A stretch of 64,000 bases of DNA. It comes from Shimazuella soli (GTDB lineage Bacteria; Bacillota; Bacilli; Thermoactinomycetales; Thermoactinomycetaceae). A program made the translations under genes and the position numbers. The notes beneath the pieces were generated by a model. The model did no database searches and was not told where the DNA came from. It saw nothing but the letters and a program-made list of their open reading frames with translations. Positions 1-8,205 of the stretch are shown here, one piece after another (the stretch's first letter is position 1; every line of letters starts with the position of its first letter). Where the stretch lies: assembly GCF_022511585.1 (NCBI RefSeq), contig NZ_JAKWBN010000002.1, forward strand, positions 310,001 through 374,000, read 5' to 3'.

Positions 1-1
1 A

Positions 2-556
2 ATAAGGATTTACACCCCTAGTAAGCGGATTATATCTTGCTTACAACAAGCATTACTCGACCGCCATCAAGTAGATTTGTTTGATTGGCAGGCAAAAATT
101 TTACAGGTCGCTGCTAATTTCACTACTCCAGAGGAGATACAAAATAAATTTTGTGAAAAGTTCATCCTCCGCTTTATTACCCCAACAACTTTTTATCAGT
201 ATGGCAACTACTATCCACTGCCTGAACTTAACAGATTATTATCTAGTGCTAGTAAAGTAATGGAGATTGTAGAAGGAGTAGAAATAGACAAACATCAATT
301 GGAAACGATGGTAAGAATGATTCGAATTGAATCAGCAAATATAAAAACAGAGCGTGTGTCGTTTGGTAAATTTAACATCATCGGGTTTTGTGGAGACATT
401 ACGTTGCAATGCAAAGTATTTCCAAAAGAAGATCAATATGTGGTGTGGAAATTGGTAAACTATGGAGCAATGATGGGATTTGGCTACAAAACAGCATGGG
501 GACTGGGACGGGCAAATCTTATCTCTACATCATCAGCAAGTGTAAGCTTTCTTTAG
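2..556 (+). CDS. cas6: CRISPR-associated endoribonuclease Cas6 (C-terminal part, gene starts before the window)
   Basis: The reading frame is open from the first bases of the window, so the N-terminus lies upstream; about 184 residues are visible. Cas6 cuts the repeat in CRISPR precursor RNA to make mature guide RNAs. The key evidence is the glycine-rich C-terminal motif GFGYKTAWGLG (near residues 160-170 of the visible part), typical of the second RAMP-type ferredoxin fold of Cas6. The gene ends 297 bases before a short CRISPR array in the same orientation, which supports the call. No other cas gene is visible, so the subtype cannot be fixed; the array repeat ending in GATTGAAAC fits type I-A/I-B or type III systems. 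A TTG at 77 could be mistaken for a start, but the frame continues upstream of it. Confidence 0.85.
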   Translation: MRIYTPSKRIISCLQQALLDRHQVDLFDWQAKILQVAANFTTPEEIQNKFCEKFILRFITPTTFYQYGNYYPLPELNRLLSSASKVMEIVEGVEIDKHQLETMVRMIRIESANIKTERVSFGKFNIIGFCGDITLQCKVFPKEDQYVVWKLVNYGAMMGFGYKTAWGLGRANLISTSSASVSFL

Positions 557-852
557 CTTTCATTTTTCTTTTACTCAAAAGGTTTAGGGAGATAGTAGTG
601 AAGAGAAATTCGTAGTATACTGGAATTCAAGATGACAAACAATTCAATCATTCTTATTGCTTTTCCGAACACCCCATGCGTCGGAATAAACCCCGTAGGT
701 CGTCGGAAAAGCGAAACTCCTTTAAAATCAAGGGATACAACAGTTGTCTGGATTTGGTTAGTTTCTGTGATTACCAGAAATTAGGCTCTGATCAGGAGGT
801 GTTCGGAAAAGTTAATTTGAGGCAAGGGATAGCAAGGGGTTTGACCTGCGCG
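557..852 (+). promoter_or_regulatory. Leader-like region between cas6 and the CRISPR array, with a 14-bp inverted repeat
   Basis: There is no credible gene here. The stretch precedes the first repeat on the side from which the array should be transcribed, as judged from the repeat 3' end GATTGAAAC. It contains a perfect inverted repeat, CTTTTCCGAACACC at 660-673 and GGTGTTCGGAAAAG at 798-811, and a further TCGGAAAAGCG near 703. Leaders carry the array promoter and the integration signals for new spacers; whether this inverted repeat does either is unknown. Confidence 0.5.
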
Positions 853-1035
853 GTATCAAAGGAAAACACTTCATTAAGAGGATTGAAACTGATCTTTTTA
901 CTGTATGCTTTTTTCTCTTTTGCGTATCAAAGGTAAACACTTTCATTAAGAGGATTGAAACAATCCTATGTTAGACAATGAGGAACTCAGCCTGGAAGGT
1001 ATCAAAGGAAAACACTTCATTAGGGAGATTGAAAC
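853..1035 (+). CRISPR. Short CRISPR array: three repeats, two spacers
   Basis: Repeats lie at 853-889 (37 nt), 924-961 (38 nt) and 999-1035 (37 nt). Each begins GTATCAAAGG and ends in ATTGAAAC. Spacers are 890-923 (34 nt) and 962-998 (37 nt). Repeat 2 has one inserted T and an A-to-T change; repeat 3 is altered near its 3' half (TTAGGGAG instead of TTAAGAGG), as expected at the leader-distal end. The orientation, with the ATTGAAAC tag at the 3' end, agrees with the cas6 gene upstream. The low spacer number and drifting repeats suggest an old or inactive array, or the tail of a larger locus. Confidence 0.9.
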
Positions 1036-1249
1036 CGATGACTTTTCTCGGAATGGTAACCCACTCTAACCGTTTCAAACATAAACATGCTTATGGGGTT
1101 TAAAATTTCTTGAATTTTCATAATTCCCGATTAGCGAGAGTTCCAATCATGGTTCTGATTTTTGTCCAATAAAGTTGGAGATGATATATAAGTCGTAGTG
1201 GTTTTAGTTATCACACAATCCAAACGAAATACAAAGAGGTGAGACTTAA

Positions 1250-1816
1250 TTGAATAAAATCCAAGAAAGACGTACATTTGTTGCTCTTCCATTGCCGACA
1301 TCTTTTCGAGAACAGCTAGGAGAATGGATAAAAGAAACTCAAAAAGAGCTGCCTTTCCGCAAATGGATACATCCACAAGACATACATATTACGCTTCACT
1401 TTTTGGGGAGTACTTCGCAAGAACAATTGGAAGAGACGATACAAGCTTTAAGGAGGGTATGTCAGCAGCAGGTTCCATTTGAGCTGTCTATTGATGGTTT
1501 GGGGACTTTTGGTAAATCGGATCAACCTCGTATTTTTTGGGCGGGTGTCAGGGGGCAATTAGATGAGCTTCGACAACTGCAAAAAAAGGTTACAACTGCC
1601 TTAACGCCTATTGGTTTTCCTCCAGAAAGTCGTCCTTACAATCCCCATATCACCTTAGCTCGAAAATACACTTCCAGTGACTTTGATCGTAGTCAATTAG
1701 CTTCGCTGCATATTGGAAATTTCAAGTGGGTAGTGGATCGTGCTGTACTATATGAGACGATTTTGGGACAAGGGCCAATGTATCACGAAATAGGTACTTT
1801 TTCTTTTGTAGATTGA
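1250..1816 (+). CDS. thpR: RNA 2',3'-cyclic phosphodiesterase (2H family, ThpR/LigT)
   Basis: The 188-residue protein has the two histidine motifs of the 2H phosphoesterase superfamily, HITLHFLG near residue 46 and HITLARK near residue 130, plus the typical start RTFVALPLP. Such enzymes hydrolyse 2',3'-cyclic phosphate ends of RNA; older literature calls them 2'-5' RNA ligases. The length is normal for the family. The start is a TTG preceded by AGAGGTGAG at a suitable distance. The gene appears to stand alone; its closeness to the CRISPR array is probably coincidental. Confidence 0.9.
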   Translation: MNKIQERRTFVALPLPTSFREQLGEWIKETQKELPFRKWIHPQDIHITLHFLGSTSQEQLEETIQALRRVCQQQVPFELSIDGLGTFGKSDQPRIFWAGVRGQLDELRQLQKKVTTALTPIGFPPESRPYNPHITLARKYTSSDFDRSQLASLHIGNFKWVVDRAVLYETILGQGPMYHEIGTFSFVD

Positions 1817-1921
1817 GGATTTAAGGAATACGAAGAGGAACATTAACTTCTTAAGAGCGAAGGACAAAATCTTGTGGACTAGAGCAGGGAGCAGATCCTC
1901 TTCAACAGAAAGGAAAGTTTT

Positions 1922-2137
1922 ATGTTTATGATGTTAGTAATGATATTACCGTTGGCTGTTATTACATCGTTAATAGGTATGATATCGTATAAATTTTATG
2001 TTCAACAAAAAACGATAGAAACAGTTTACACTCCATTTGATTATATAACTGGGCAAACCTCGACTGAATTTCATGAAGAAAAAGAAGAGAAGGAAGAAAA
2101 TCAAGATAACGGAGACGACAAAGACAAAGGGCTATAG
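1922..2137 (+). CDS. Small membrane-anchored protein, DUF3951-like
   Basis: This 71-residue protein has one N-terminal hydrophobic helix (residues 2-25), followed by TPFDYITGQT and a very acidic tail rich in Glu, Asp and Lys. The TPFDYITGQT...EFHEEK pattern matches my recollection of the Bacillus DUF3951 family, whose function is unknown. The start ATG is preceded by GAAAGGAAAG. The helix would place the acidic tail on one face of the membrane. The gene is followed by a bidirectional terminator shared with the convergent hydrolase gene. Confidence 0.7.
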   Translation: MFMMLVMILPLAVITSLIGMISYKFYVQQKTIETVYTPFDYITGQTSTEFHEEKEEKEENQDNGDDKDKGL

Positions 2138-2184
2138 CGTAATCCAAAGTAAAGTTTTTTTGCTTGATAAAAGCATCCAAAGGA

Positions 2185-2217
2185 AAAAGAGCTGAAATTC
2201 ATACCATCAGCTCTTTT
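2185..2217. terminator. Bidirectional rho-independent terminator
   Basis: An 11-bp perfect stem, AAAAGAGCTGA (2185-2195) and TCAGCTCTTTT (2207-2217), with an 11-nt loop. A and T runs at the ends allow it to work in both directions, between the small membrane protein gene and the convergent hydrolase gene whose stop codon it overlaps. Confidence 0.85.
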
Positions 2218-3160
2218 AAACTACTTCCACACTATTACCATTCATTACGAACACTTCTTGAAGAAAAGTACTGACTTCCTCTTCATATCGCTTTTTATTT
2301 CGCCGGAAGGCATCACCATGACCAGCTCCTTCTGCGATGTATAAACGTTTTAATCCTCTTTGTTTTGCTTCGTATAAATTTTTGCTCATGTAGGCAGGAA
2401 TATAGTGATCGCGGTTACCATGAATAAAGAAAATAGGGACATCGCTATTTGCAACTGCTGAAATAGGTCGGACGTCTGCAAGTCGGAAGCGGGCGAATAT
2501 TTTCACAAGCAGGCCAATTGTATGATAAAAGATGAAAGTAGGAGCCTTGTAGATATGTTTTATTTGATATCGGATAAGTTCTGCGAGGTCAGAGTAGGGA
2601 CAGTCTGCTATGATGAATTTGGCGTGTTGGTTGATATGAAGGTATTCGAGCGCTGTTCCGCCGCCTAAGGATATACCGTGGAGTCCGATGAGGGTATCAA
2701 CTCCGATATGCTCTCGAATCCAGTTTACCCAGCTATCAATATCATATTTTTCATAGTAACCATAGCTGGTATGTTTTCCTTCACTCTCTCCATGAGCACG
2801 ATGATCAATCGCTAGTAAATTAAATCCATGTTTGATATACAGTTCAGTAAATTGCATAGACATCGGATATGCCCTTGTATATCCATGTAGTAAAATCATT
2901 ACTTTTTTCGAAAGTGGATTTGTTTCAATATAGTAGCTATGAAGCTTTAATCCATCTTTATTTTCTATCACAATTTCTTGTTTAGACAGTTTTTCAAACT
3001 GTGTTTTTGTAAATAGTCCTCGTTTTTCCACCACTTCAAAACATTCTTCTGATGTGAATTTTTTCTTTTGAGTTATGTTCCGGTAGCCAAATAGTGAAAT
3101 ACCAGAGATTCCGATAAAAACCAGTAAAAATATAGCAGCAAGAACCCACCAACCGATCAT
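2216..3160 (-). CDS. Membrane-anchored alpha/beta hydrolase (YqkD-like)
   Basis: The 314-residue protein starts with a hydrophobic anchor (residues 3-24), followed by an alpha/beta-hydrolase domain. The catalytic residues are visible: the nucleophile serine in HGISLGGG (about residue 165), an acid in GNRDHYIP and a histidine in AGHGDAF. An oxyanion-type motif LLHGYTR and the conserved DHRAHGES and IADCPY segments match Bacillus YqkD-type hydrolases of similar length. The substrate is unknown. The start has AAAGGAGG in front. It is transcribed alone. Confidence 0.85.
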   Translation of the reverse strand: MIGWWVLAAIFLLVFIGISGISLFGYRNITQKKKFTSEECFEVVEKRGLFTKTQFEKLSKQEIVIENKDGLKLHSYYIETNPLSKKVMILLHGYTRAYPMSMQFTELYIKHGFNLLAIDHRAHGESEGKHTSYGYYEKYDIDSWVNWIREHIGVDTLIGLHGISLGGGTALEYLHINQHAKFIIADCPYSDLAELIRYQIKHIYKAPTFIFYHTIGLLVKIFARFRLADVRPISAVANSDVPIFFIHGNRDHYIPAYMSKNLYEAKQRGLKRLYIAEGAGHGDAFRRNKKRYEEEVSTFLQEVFVMNGNSVEVV

Positions 3161-3548
3161 TACGATGCCTCCTTTGTTTCATTCAATATTATAAGATTAT
3201 AAGCAATATTAAAAATGGTTTTATACTAATATTAAAATATATTTTGACAAGATGCTTCAAGTGTAATTTGGATAAGTTTATAAAAACTTTAAGATTAGAA
3301 AGTTGATATAAATTTCCCATTAATATGATTTAAATTCGTTTTGAAACCTGATTAAAAATATAACAACGCTATATTTGTCTGGGAATCAATCAGAATTGAA
3401 TGTTTATTCGGTGATAAATTATTAATTATTTAAAAATTATAATGGAGATTAGTTTCTAAAGGATCATAAGGGAAAAAGGAAACAAAGGATAAAGAGAAGC
3501 AAAAATGCACATCATGAAATTATTACTCAAAGGTAAAGGAAAGTGCAT
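3161..3548. other. AT-rich intergenic region between divergent genes
   Basis: This stretch separates the divergent hydrolase and deacetylase-like genes and must hold both promoters. A TATAAT at 3438-3443 is a possible -10 box for the rightward gene, but its -35 region is weak. A TTGACA at 3244-3249 lacks a well-spaced -10. I see no gene or RNA structure here. Confidence 0.4.
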
Positions 3549-4322
3549 ATGGTGCGATATTTTCATTTATTTACAGCGTTACTATTAGCTAGTGTTTCCA
3601 CTCTAATGGGTTTTTCTAACTCTCCTCCGTCCACAAAACGAGTTGCTATTATTATTGATGATTTGGGCAATGGCTTAAAAGGAACAGATAAAATTTTTTC
3701 TATAAAGGCTCCATTGACAGTAGCAATCATGCCATTACTCAGAACCTCAAAAGAAGATGCGATTCGAGCAAGGAAGGCTGGTTTTGAAGTAATACTCCAC
3801 TTGCCAATGGAGTTTTATCACGGGAAAAAATCTTGGCTTGGTCCAGGTGCGATCACTACTGACATGTCGACGGAAGCGATCAAAAAGCAAGTCCGTGCTG
3901 ATCTTGATAGTGTGCCATATGCCAAGGGGATCAATAATCATATGGGTTCTAAAGCGACAGCAGATGAGAGGGTCGTCCGTGCTGTGTTGGAGGTAGTGAA
4001 GGAAAGGAATTTGTTTTTTGTGGATAGTGCAACAAGCTCAGACTCTAAGATTATTCGTGTAGCAAGAGAATTGGGAGTGCCTGTTACCAAGCGGGATATT
4101 TTTTTAGATAATATCAATAGCAGACATGATATAAATCGACAGTTAAACCGTCTGATCAAAAGAACAGTGGAAAAGGGCGATAGTATTGCCATTGGTCATG
4201 TTGGGATTCAGGGCGACAATACTTCCCGTGCAATAGAATCTTTTTTGCCGGCCATTCAACATGCAGGTATTCAAATTGTTCCGGTGTCTTCACTTCTGAC
4301 CATAGGAGATAAAAATAAATAG
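3549..4322 (+). CDS. Divergent polysaccharide deacetylase family protein (YibQ-like), secreted
   Basis: The 257-residue product has a signal peptide followed by RVAIIIDDLGNG, the hallmark of the divergent polysaccharide deacetylase family (PF04748). Further conserved segments are PLTVAIMP, EVILHLPME, INNHMGSKAT and GDSIAIGHVG. The family has an NodB-like barrel; the activity of Bacillales members is not established. AAAGGA at 3535-3540 places the start best at the ATG at 3549; a GTG at 3543 lies too close to it. A 10-bp hairpin without a T run (4324-4356) follows the gene. Confidence 0.85.
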   Translation: MVRYFHLFTALLLASVSTLMGFSNSPPSTKRVAIIIDDLGNGLKGTDKIFSIKAPLTVAIMPLLRTSKEDAIRARKAGFEVILHLPMEFYHGKKSWLGPGAITTDMSTEAIKKQVRADLDSVPYAKGINNHMGSKATADERVVRAVLEVVKERNLFFVDSATSSDSKIIRVARELGVPVTKRDIFLDNINSRHDINRQLNRLIKRTVEKGDSIAIGHVGIQGDNTSRAIESFLPAIQHAGIQIVPVSSLLTIGDKNK

Positions 4323-4554
4323 AATCGAATAATGATTTGTTGTAAAATTATTCGATGTATTGATATTATAATATCGATAAGAAGGCTCGTATTGGATAGA
4401 ATAAGAAAAAAGGGAGAAAAATCCAAAATAATCAATCCGTTTTTTCTAGATATTTAAAGGCTAAATGCACATATGTATGCATTTTCCAAAAGATTACAGT
4501 TTACAGATGCTTTATCTTTATTTTAAAATAACAAATAGAGCTTTAATATATTTG

Positions 4555-4572
4555 TGAATGACCATTCATTCA
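4555..4572. promoter_or_regulatory. FadR-like operator upstream of oppA
   Basis: TGAATGACCATTCATTCA matches the B. subtilis FadR (TetR family) consensus TGAATGANTANTCATTCA at all but one defined position. It lies about 38 bp upstream of the opp -10 box. FadR controls fatty acid degradation and responds to long-chain acyl-CoA. No fadR gene is in the window, so the binding protein is inferred. Confidence 0.6.
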
Positions 4573-4585
4573 GAAAATTTCCGAG

Positions 4586-4615
4586 TTTAAGACCATTTGG
4601 TCTTGACTATATAAT
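4586..4615 (+). promoter_or_regulatory. Promoter of the opp operon with an overlapping palindrome
   Basis: TATAAT at 4610-4615 is a good -10 box; the matching -35 (TTTAAG, 4586-4591, 18-bp spacer) is poor. A perfect 16-bp palindrome AAGACCATTTGGTCTT (4589-4604) covers the -35/spacer region, where a bound repressor would block RNA polymerase. It differs from the FadR-like box just upstream, so a second regulator is possible. Confidence 0.6.
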
Positions 4616-4645
4616 CCAGCAGTACTAATTCGAGGAGGATAAGGA

Positions 4646-6256
4646 ATGAGCAAGAAGAAATGGTCTTTATTTACTGCCATTATCTTGGTTCTTAGTATGG
4701 TATTAGCCGCTTGTGGCGGAGGTGGCACAGATGAAGCTTCCAAAAATACGTTAGTATTGACGGATAAATCAGAGCCGCCAAATTTAGATAGTGCGAAATC
4801 GACTGACCAAGTATCCTTTCAAATCTTGACGAACTCGCTTGAAGGATTAATGAGACTGGATAAAAATCTAAAACCAGCACCTGGTATTGCGAAAAGTTAT
4901 GAAGTAAGTTCAGATAAATTAACCTATACGTTCCACCTTCGTGATGCAAAATGGAGTGATGGAAAAGCCGTAACAGCAAATGATTTTGAATACGCATGGA
5001 AACGCGCATTAGATCCAAAAACAGCTTCTGAATATGCTTATATTCTCGAACCTGTAAAAAATGCTATGGAATACAATGCAGGTAAAGCAAAAGCAGAAGA
5101 TGTAGGAGTAAAAGCACTGGATGCGAAAACGCTTCAAGTTACATTAAAAGCGCCATCACCCTATTTCTTGGAATTAACAACATTTTCCACCTTTATGCCA
5201 CAACGTGAAGATATCGTTAAGAAATATGGCGATAAATTTGCTCTAGAAGCTCAGAACATGGTGTATGATGGGCCATTTTCTATTGATAAATGGGAACACG
5301 GTGTAAGCGTTCACTTAACCAAAAATAGCAATTATTGGGATGCTAAAAATGTAAAACTGGCAAACGCAGAGGTTAAGTTCTTAAATGAAGAATCTACTCG
5401 TGTGAACTTATATAAAACAAATAAAATCGATTTCACAGAGATTACCAAAGATTTTGCTGACGCATTCAAATCTAATCCTGAAAGATTCGTATTAAAAGAA
5501 TCTTCTGCATGGTATCTTGAGCTTAACCAAAGAGAAGGCTTCTTGAAAAACAAAAAACTTCGTCAAGCTATCGAACTAGCAATCGATAAGAAAACATTGA
5601 CGGATGCAGTATTGAAAACTGGTTCTACTCCAGCAGGAGCTTTAGTACCACCAGATATTCATGCAACTGGAGATAAAAAATTTCGCGATATATCAAAAGA
5701 ACAAGTAACTTATGATCCTAAAAAAGCGAAGCAGTTATGGGAAGAAGGATTGAAAGAGGAAGGCCTCAAAAATCCTGTAAAAATTGATCTGCTTGGTGAC
5801 AATACAACAAATGCCAAAGACCAAATGGATTTCATTTCTGACCAATTGGAAAAAAATCTTGGTGTTAACGTCACTGTTTCTGCGGTTACCTTTAAAGAGC
5901 GTCTCCAACGAGGAAAAGATGGCAACTTCCAATTGCTCTTATCCGGTTGGGGTGCAGACTATAACGATGCTATGAGTTATTTAGACATCTTCACTACTGG
6001 CCAAAGTTATAACCGTGGAAAATGGAGTAACGCAGAATACGATGCTCTCATTCAAAAATCGAAAAATAACCCAAACTTTGAAGCTCGTATTCAAGATCTA
6101 GCTAAGGCTGAAAAGATTTTGATTGATGATCAAGGAATTGCTCCACTCTACTACCGTACTCGATTAAGCCTTCTAAAACCTTACGTAAAAGGTGCAGTTT
6201 GGAACACAACATGGGGATTCTTTGACTTAAAAGGCGCATATCTAGACGGCAAGTAA
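4646..6256 (+). CDS. oppA: Oligopeptide ABC transporter substrate-binding lipoprotein
   Basis: The 536-residue protein is an extracytoplasmic peptide-binding protein (SBP family 5). It has a lipoprotein signal peptide with lipobox LAAC and lipidated Cys23, then the family segments SEPPNLDSAKSTD, NSLEGLMRLD, AKWSDGKAVTANDFEYAWKR and a C-terminal DYNDAMSYLDIFTTG. The length is normal for OppA/DppE-type proteins. It is the first gene of an oppABCDF operon. In Bacillus such transporters import peptides as nutrients and as signals for sporulation and competence. The start follows GAGGAGGATAAGG. Confidence 0.93.
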   Translation: MSKKKWSLFTAIILVLSMVLAACGGGGTDEASKNTLVLTDKSEPPNLDSAKSTDQVSFQILTNSLEGLMRLDKNLKPAPGIAKSYEVSSDKLTYTFHLRDAKWSDGKAVTANDFEYAWKRALDPKTASEYAYILEPVKNAMEYNAGKAKAEDVGVKALDAKTLQVTLKAPSPYFLELTTFSTFMPQREDIVKKYGDKFALEAQNMVYDGPFSIDKWEHGVSVHLTKNSNYWDAKNVKLANAEVKFLNEESTRVNLYKTNKIDFTEITKDFADAFKSNPERFVLKESSAWYLELNQREGFLKNKKLRQAIELAIDKKTLTDAVLKTGSTPAGALVPPDIHATGDKKFRDISKEQVTYDPKKAKQLWEEGLKEEGLKNPVKIDLLGDNTTNAKDQMDFISDQLEKNLGVNVTVSAVTFKERLQRGKDGNFQLLLSGWGADYNDAMSYLDIFTTGQSYNRGKWSNAEYDALIQKSKNNPNFEARIQDLAKAEKILIDDQGIAPLYYRTRLSLLKPYVKGAVWNTTWGFFDLKGAYLDGK

Positions 6257-6266
6257 AAATGACCTA

Positions 6267-6305
6267 ATAAGGTATATGTCATTAGGGCATATACCTTATA
6301 TTTTT
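6267..6305 (+). terminator. Attenuating terminator between oppA and oppB
   Basis: A 12-bp perfect stem, ATAAGGTATATG (6267-6278) and CATATACCTTAT (6288-6299), is followed by ATTTTTG. Hairpins at this place usually let the binding protein be made in excess over the membrane parts by partial termination or by protecting the mRNA end. Confidence 0.75.
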
Positions 6306-6331
6306 GTCATGGTGGGGAGGAGTGAGGTAAC

Positions 6332-7261
6332 TTGGTAAAATATACATTAAAAAGATTTGGATTAATGCTTCTTACTCTGTTTATTATTACAACGGTAACT
6401 TTTTTTCTCGTTCGAATGCTTCCGGGGACACCACTAGCAAATGAAGAAAAATTACCAGCAGAGATACGAGAGCAAATTTTACAACAATATGGGCTAAAAG
6501 ATCCATTATATATTCAGTATTTCAAGTTTATGGGACACCTCGTTCAAGGTGACTTAGGGATGTCACTCAGTCAAAATGGGCGATCTGTCAATGAGTTGCT
6601 AAGTGACCGTATAGGCCCTTCAGCAATTATCGGTTTCCAAGGAATTCTTATCGGTATCGTTATCGGATTGTTATTGGGAATTGCTGCTGCTTTAAAACGC
6701 GGGACATGGGTGGACAGCTTAGCATCTGCTACAGCAGTATTTGGAGTTTCTATACCAAACTTCGTTTTAGCAGGATTGTTATCTTACTGGATAGGGGTTA
6801 AGTTTGGTTGGCTGCCTCCAGCTCTATGGGGTGGTTATGAGTATACCATCTTACCTTCGCTATCTTTGTCTGTTTATGTCATTGCACAAGTATCGAGGTA
6901 TATTCGTACCGAAATGGTAGAAGTACTCGATCAGGATTATATTCGTACAGCCAAAGCAAAAGGTTTGGCTTGGAGAAAAATTATTACGGGTCATGCATTA
7001 CGCAATGCCATGATTCCTGCTGTTACGGTATTAGGTCCGTTAACCGTTAATATTTTGACTGGATCGCTTGTAGTGGAAAATATTTTTGGTGTTCCTGGGA
7101 TCGGAAATCTCTTTGTAGAATCGATCATGGTCAATGACTATACCACTGTTTTAGGAACTACGATTTTCTACAGCATCCTGTTTTTAGGTGTTACTTTTAT
7201 CGTCGATGTTTTATATGGGGTTATTGACCCGCGTATTCGGATTTCAGGTGCTAAGGAGTGA
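6332..7261 (+). CDS. oppB: Oligopeptide ABC transporter permease OppB
   Basis: The 309-residue inner-membrane protein has about six transmembrane helices and the binding-protein-dependent permease loop DYIRTAKAKGL (near residue 205), which contacts the ATPases. The N-terminus (KRFGLMLLTLFIITTVTFFLVRMLPGTP) is typical of DppB/OppB. The start is TTG, preceded by GGGAGGAGTGAGG. It is followed by oppC after 7 bases. Confidence 0.92.
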   Translation: MVKYTLKRFGLMLLTLFIITTVTFFLVRMLPGTPLANEEKLPAEIREQILQQYGLKDPLYIQYFKFMGHLVQGDLGMSLSQNGRSVNELLSDRIGPSAIIGFQGILIGIVIGLLLGIAAALKRGTWVDSLASATAVFGVSIPNFVLAGLLSYWIGVKFGWLPPALWGGYEYTILPSLSLSVYVIAQVSRYIRTEMVEVLDQDYIRTAKAKGLAWRKIITGHALRNAMIPAVTVLGPLTVNILTGSLVVENIFGVPGIGNLFVESIMVNDYTTVLGTTIFYSILFLGVTFIVDVLYGVIDPRIRISGAKE

Positions 7262-7268
7262 TGCAACG

Positions 7269-8192
7269 ATGAATTCAACAAAAAAACTGCAAAAAAGTTG
7301 GTTTGAGCCCCTTGCTCCATCCGAAAAGAATAGTGAGGTCTTAGCTCCACAGACGGGATACTGGAAAGATGCTTGGAGACGCTTCAAAGCAAATAAGGGA
7401 GCTCTAATTGGACTTGTGTTAATCATTCTATTACTACTGATTGCATTTATTGGTCCTCTATTGAATGGTTTCGACTATTCGACTCAAAACTTATCCATAT
7501 CAAATCAAGAGCACCTGTCTGGTCATTTTTTAGGGACAGACAGTCTGGGGCGGGATTTATGGCAGCGTGTTTGGTACGGCGCTAAAGTCTCCTTATTAAT
7601 CGCCTTTATCGCTGCCTTTTTAGATGTAGTAATCGGGGTTACATTTGGGGGAATTTCGGGTTACTTTGGTGGCCGTGTGGACAGCGTGATGCAACGTATA
7701 TTGGAGATTATGTATTCCATCCCAAATATCGTCGTTATCATTCTGCTCATGATGTACTTAGAACCTGGAATCTTGCCTATCGCTGTTGCCTTAGCTTTTA
7801 CAGGATGGGTACCGATGGCTCGAGTAGTCAGAGCGCAGATATTAAAATTAAAAACACAAGAATACGTTTTAGCAGCTCGTACCATGGGAGCAAGTCACTT
7901 TCGTATATTGTTTAAGCATTTGATTCCTAATGTGGTAGGGCCTATTATTATCGCTGTAACGTTTTCTATTCCATCCGCCATTTTCTTTGAAGCTTTTCTA
8001 AGTTTTATTGGATTAGGGCTTCGTTCGCCAGCTGCTAGTCTAGGGATTCTGGTAAATGATGGGTATCGCACCCTGCAACTATTCCCTTACCAATTATTCT
8101 GGCCGGCTCTTGTCCTATGTATTATCATGCTTTCTTTTAACCTGATCGGAGATGGATTACGCGATGCACTTGATCCAAAAATGAAAAAGTAA
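7269..8192 (+). CDS. oppC: Oligopeptide ABC transporter permease OppC
   Basis: The 307-residue partner permease has the OppC_N-type first helix (residues 40-65), the motif FLGTDSLGRD found in nearly all OppC/DppC proteins, and the ATPase-contact loop EYVLAARTMGAS. The ATG at 7269 is chosen because AAGGAGTG lies just upstream and the protein then aligns with the usual family N-terminus; an in-frame extension to 7188 would lie inside oppB. Confidence 0.92.
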   Translation: MNSTKKLQKSWFEPLAPSEKNSEVLAPQTGYWKDAWRRFKANKGALIGLVLIILLLLIAFIGPLLNGFDYSTQNLSISNQEHLSGHFLGTDSLGRDLWQRVWYGAKVSLLIAFIAAFLDVVIGVTFGGISGYFGGRVDSVMQRILEIMYSIPNIVVIILLMMYLEPGILPIAVALAFTGWVPMARVVRAQILKLKTQEYVLAARTMGASHFRILFKHLIPNVVGPIIIAVTFSIPSAIFFEAFLSFIGLGLRSPAASLGILVNDGYRTLQLFPYQLFWPALVLCIIMLSFNLIGDGLRDALDPKMKK

Positions 8193-8205
8193 GGAGGGAG
8201 CAAGG

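Noticed and set aside
676-936. An 86-codon rightward frame over the leader and the first CRISPR repeat
   Set aside because: It crosses a CRISPR repeat and spacer, has an unlikely composition and no start signal.
1070-1084. GTTTCAAAC as a possible fourth, inverted CRISPR repeat end
   Set aside because: Only nine bases match the repeat end on the other strand and the rest of the repeat is missing; chance is enough.
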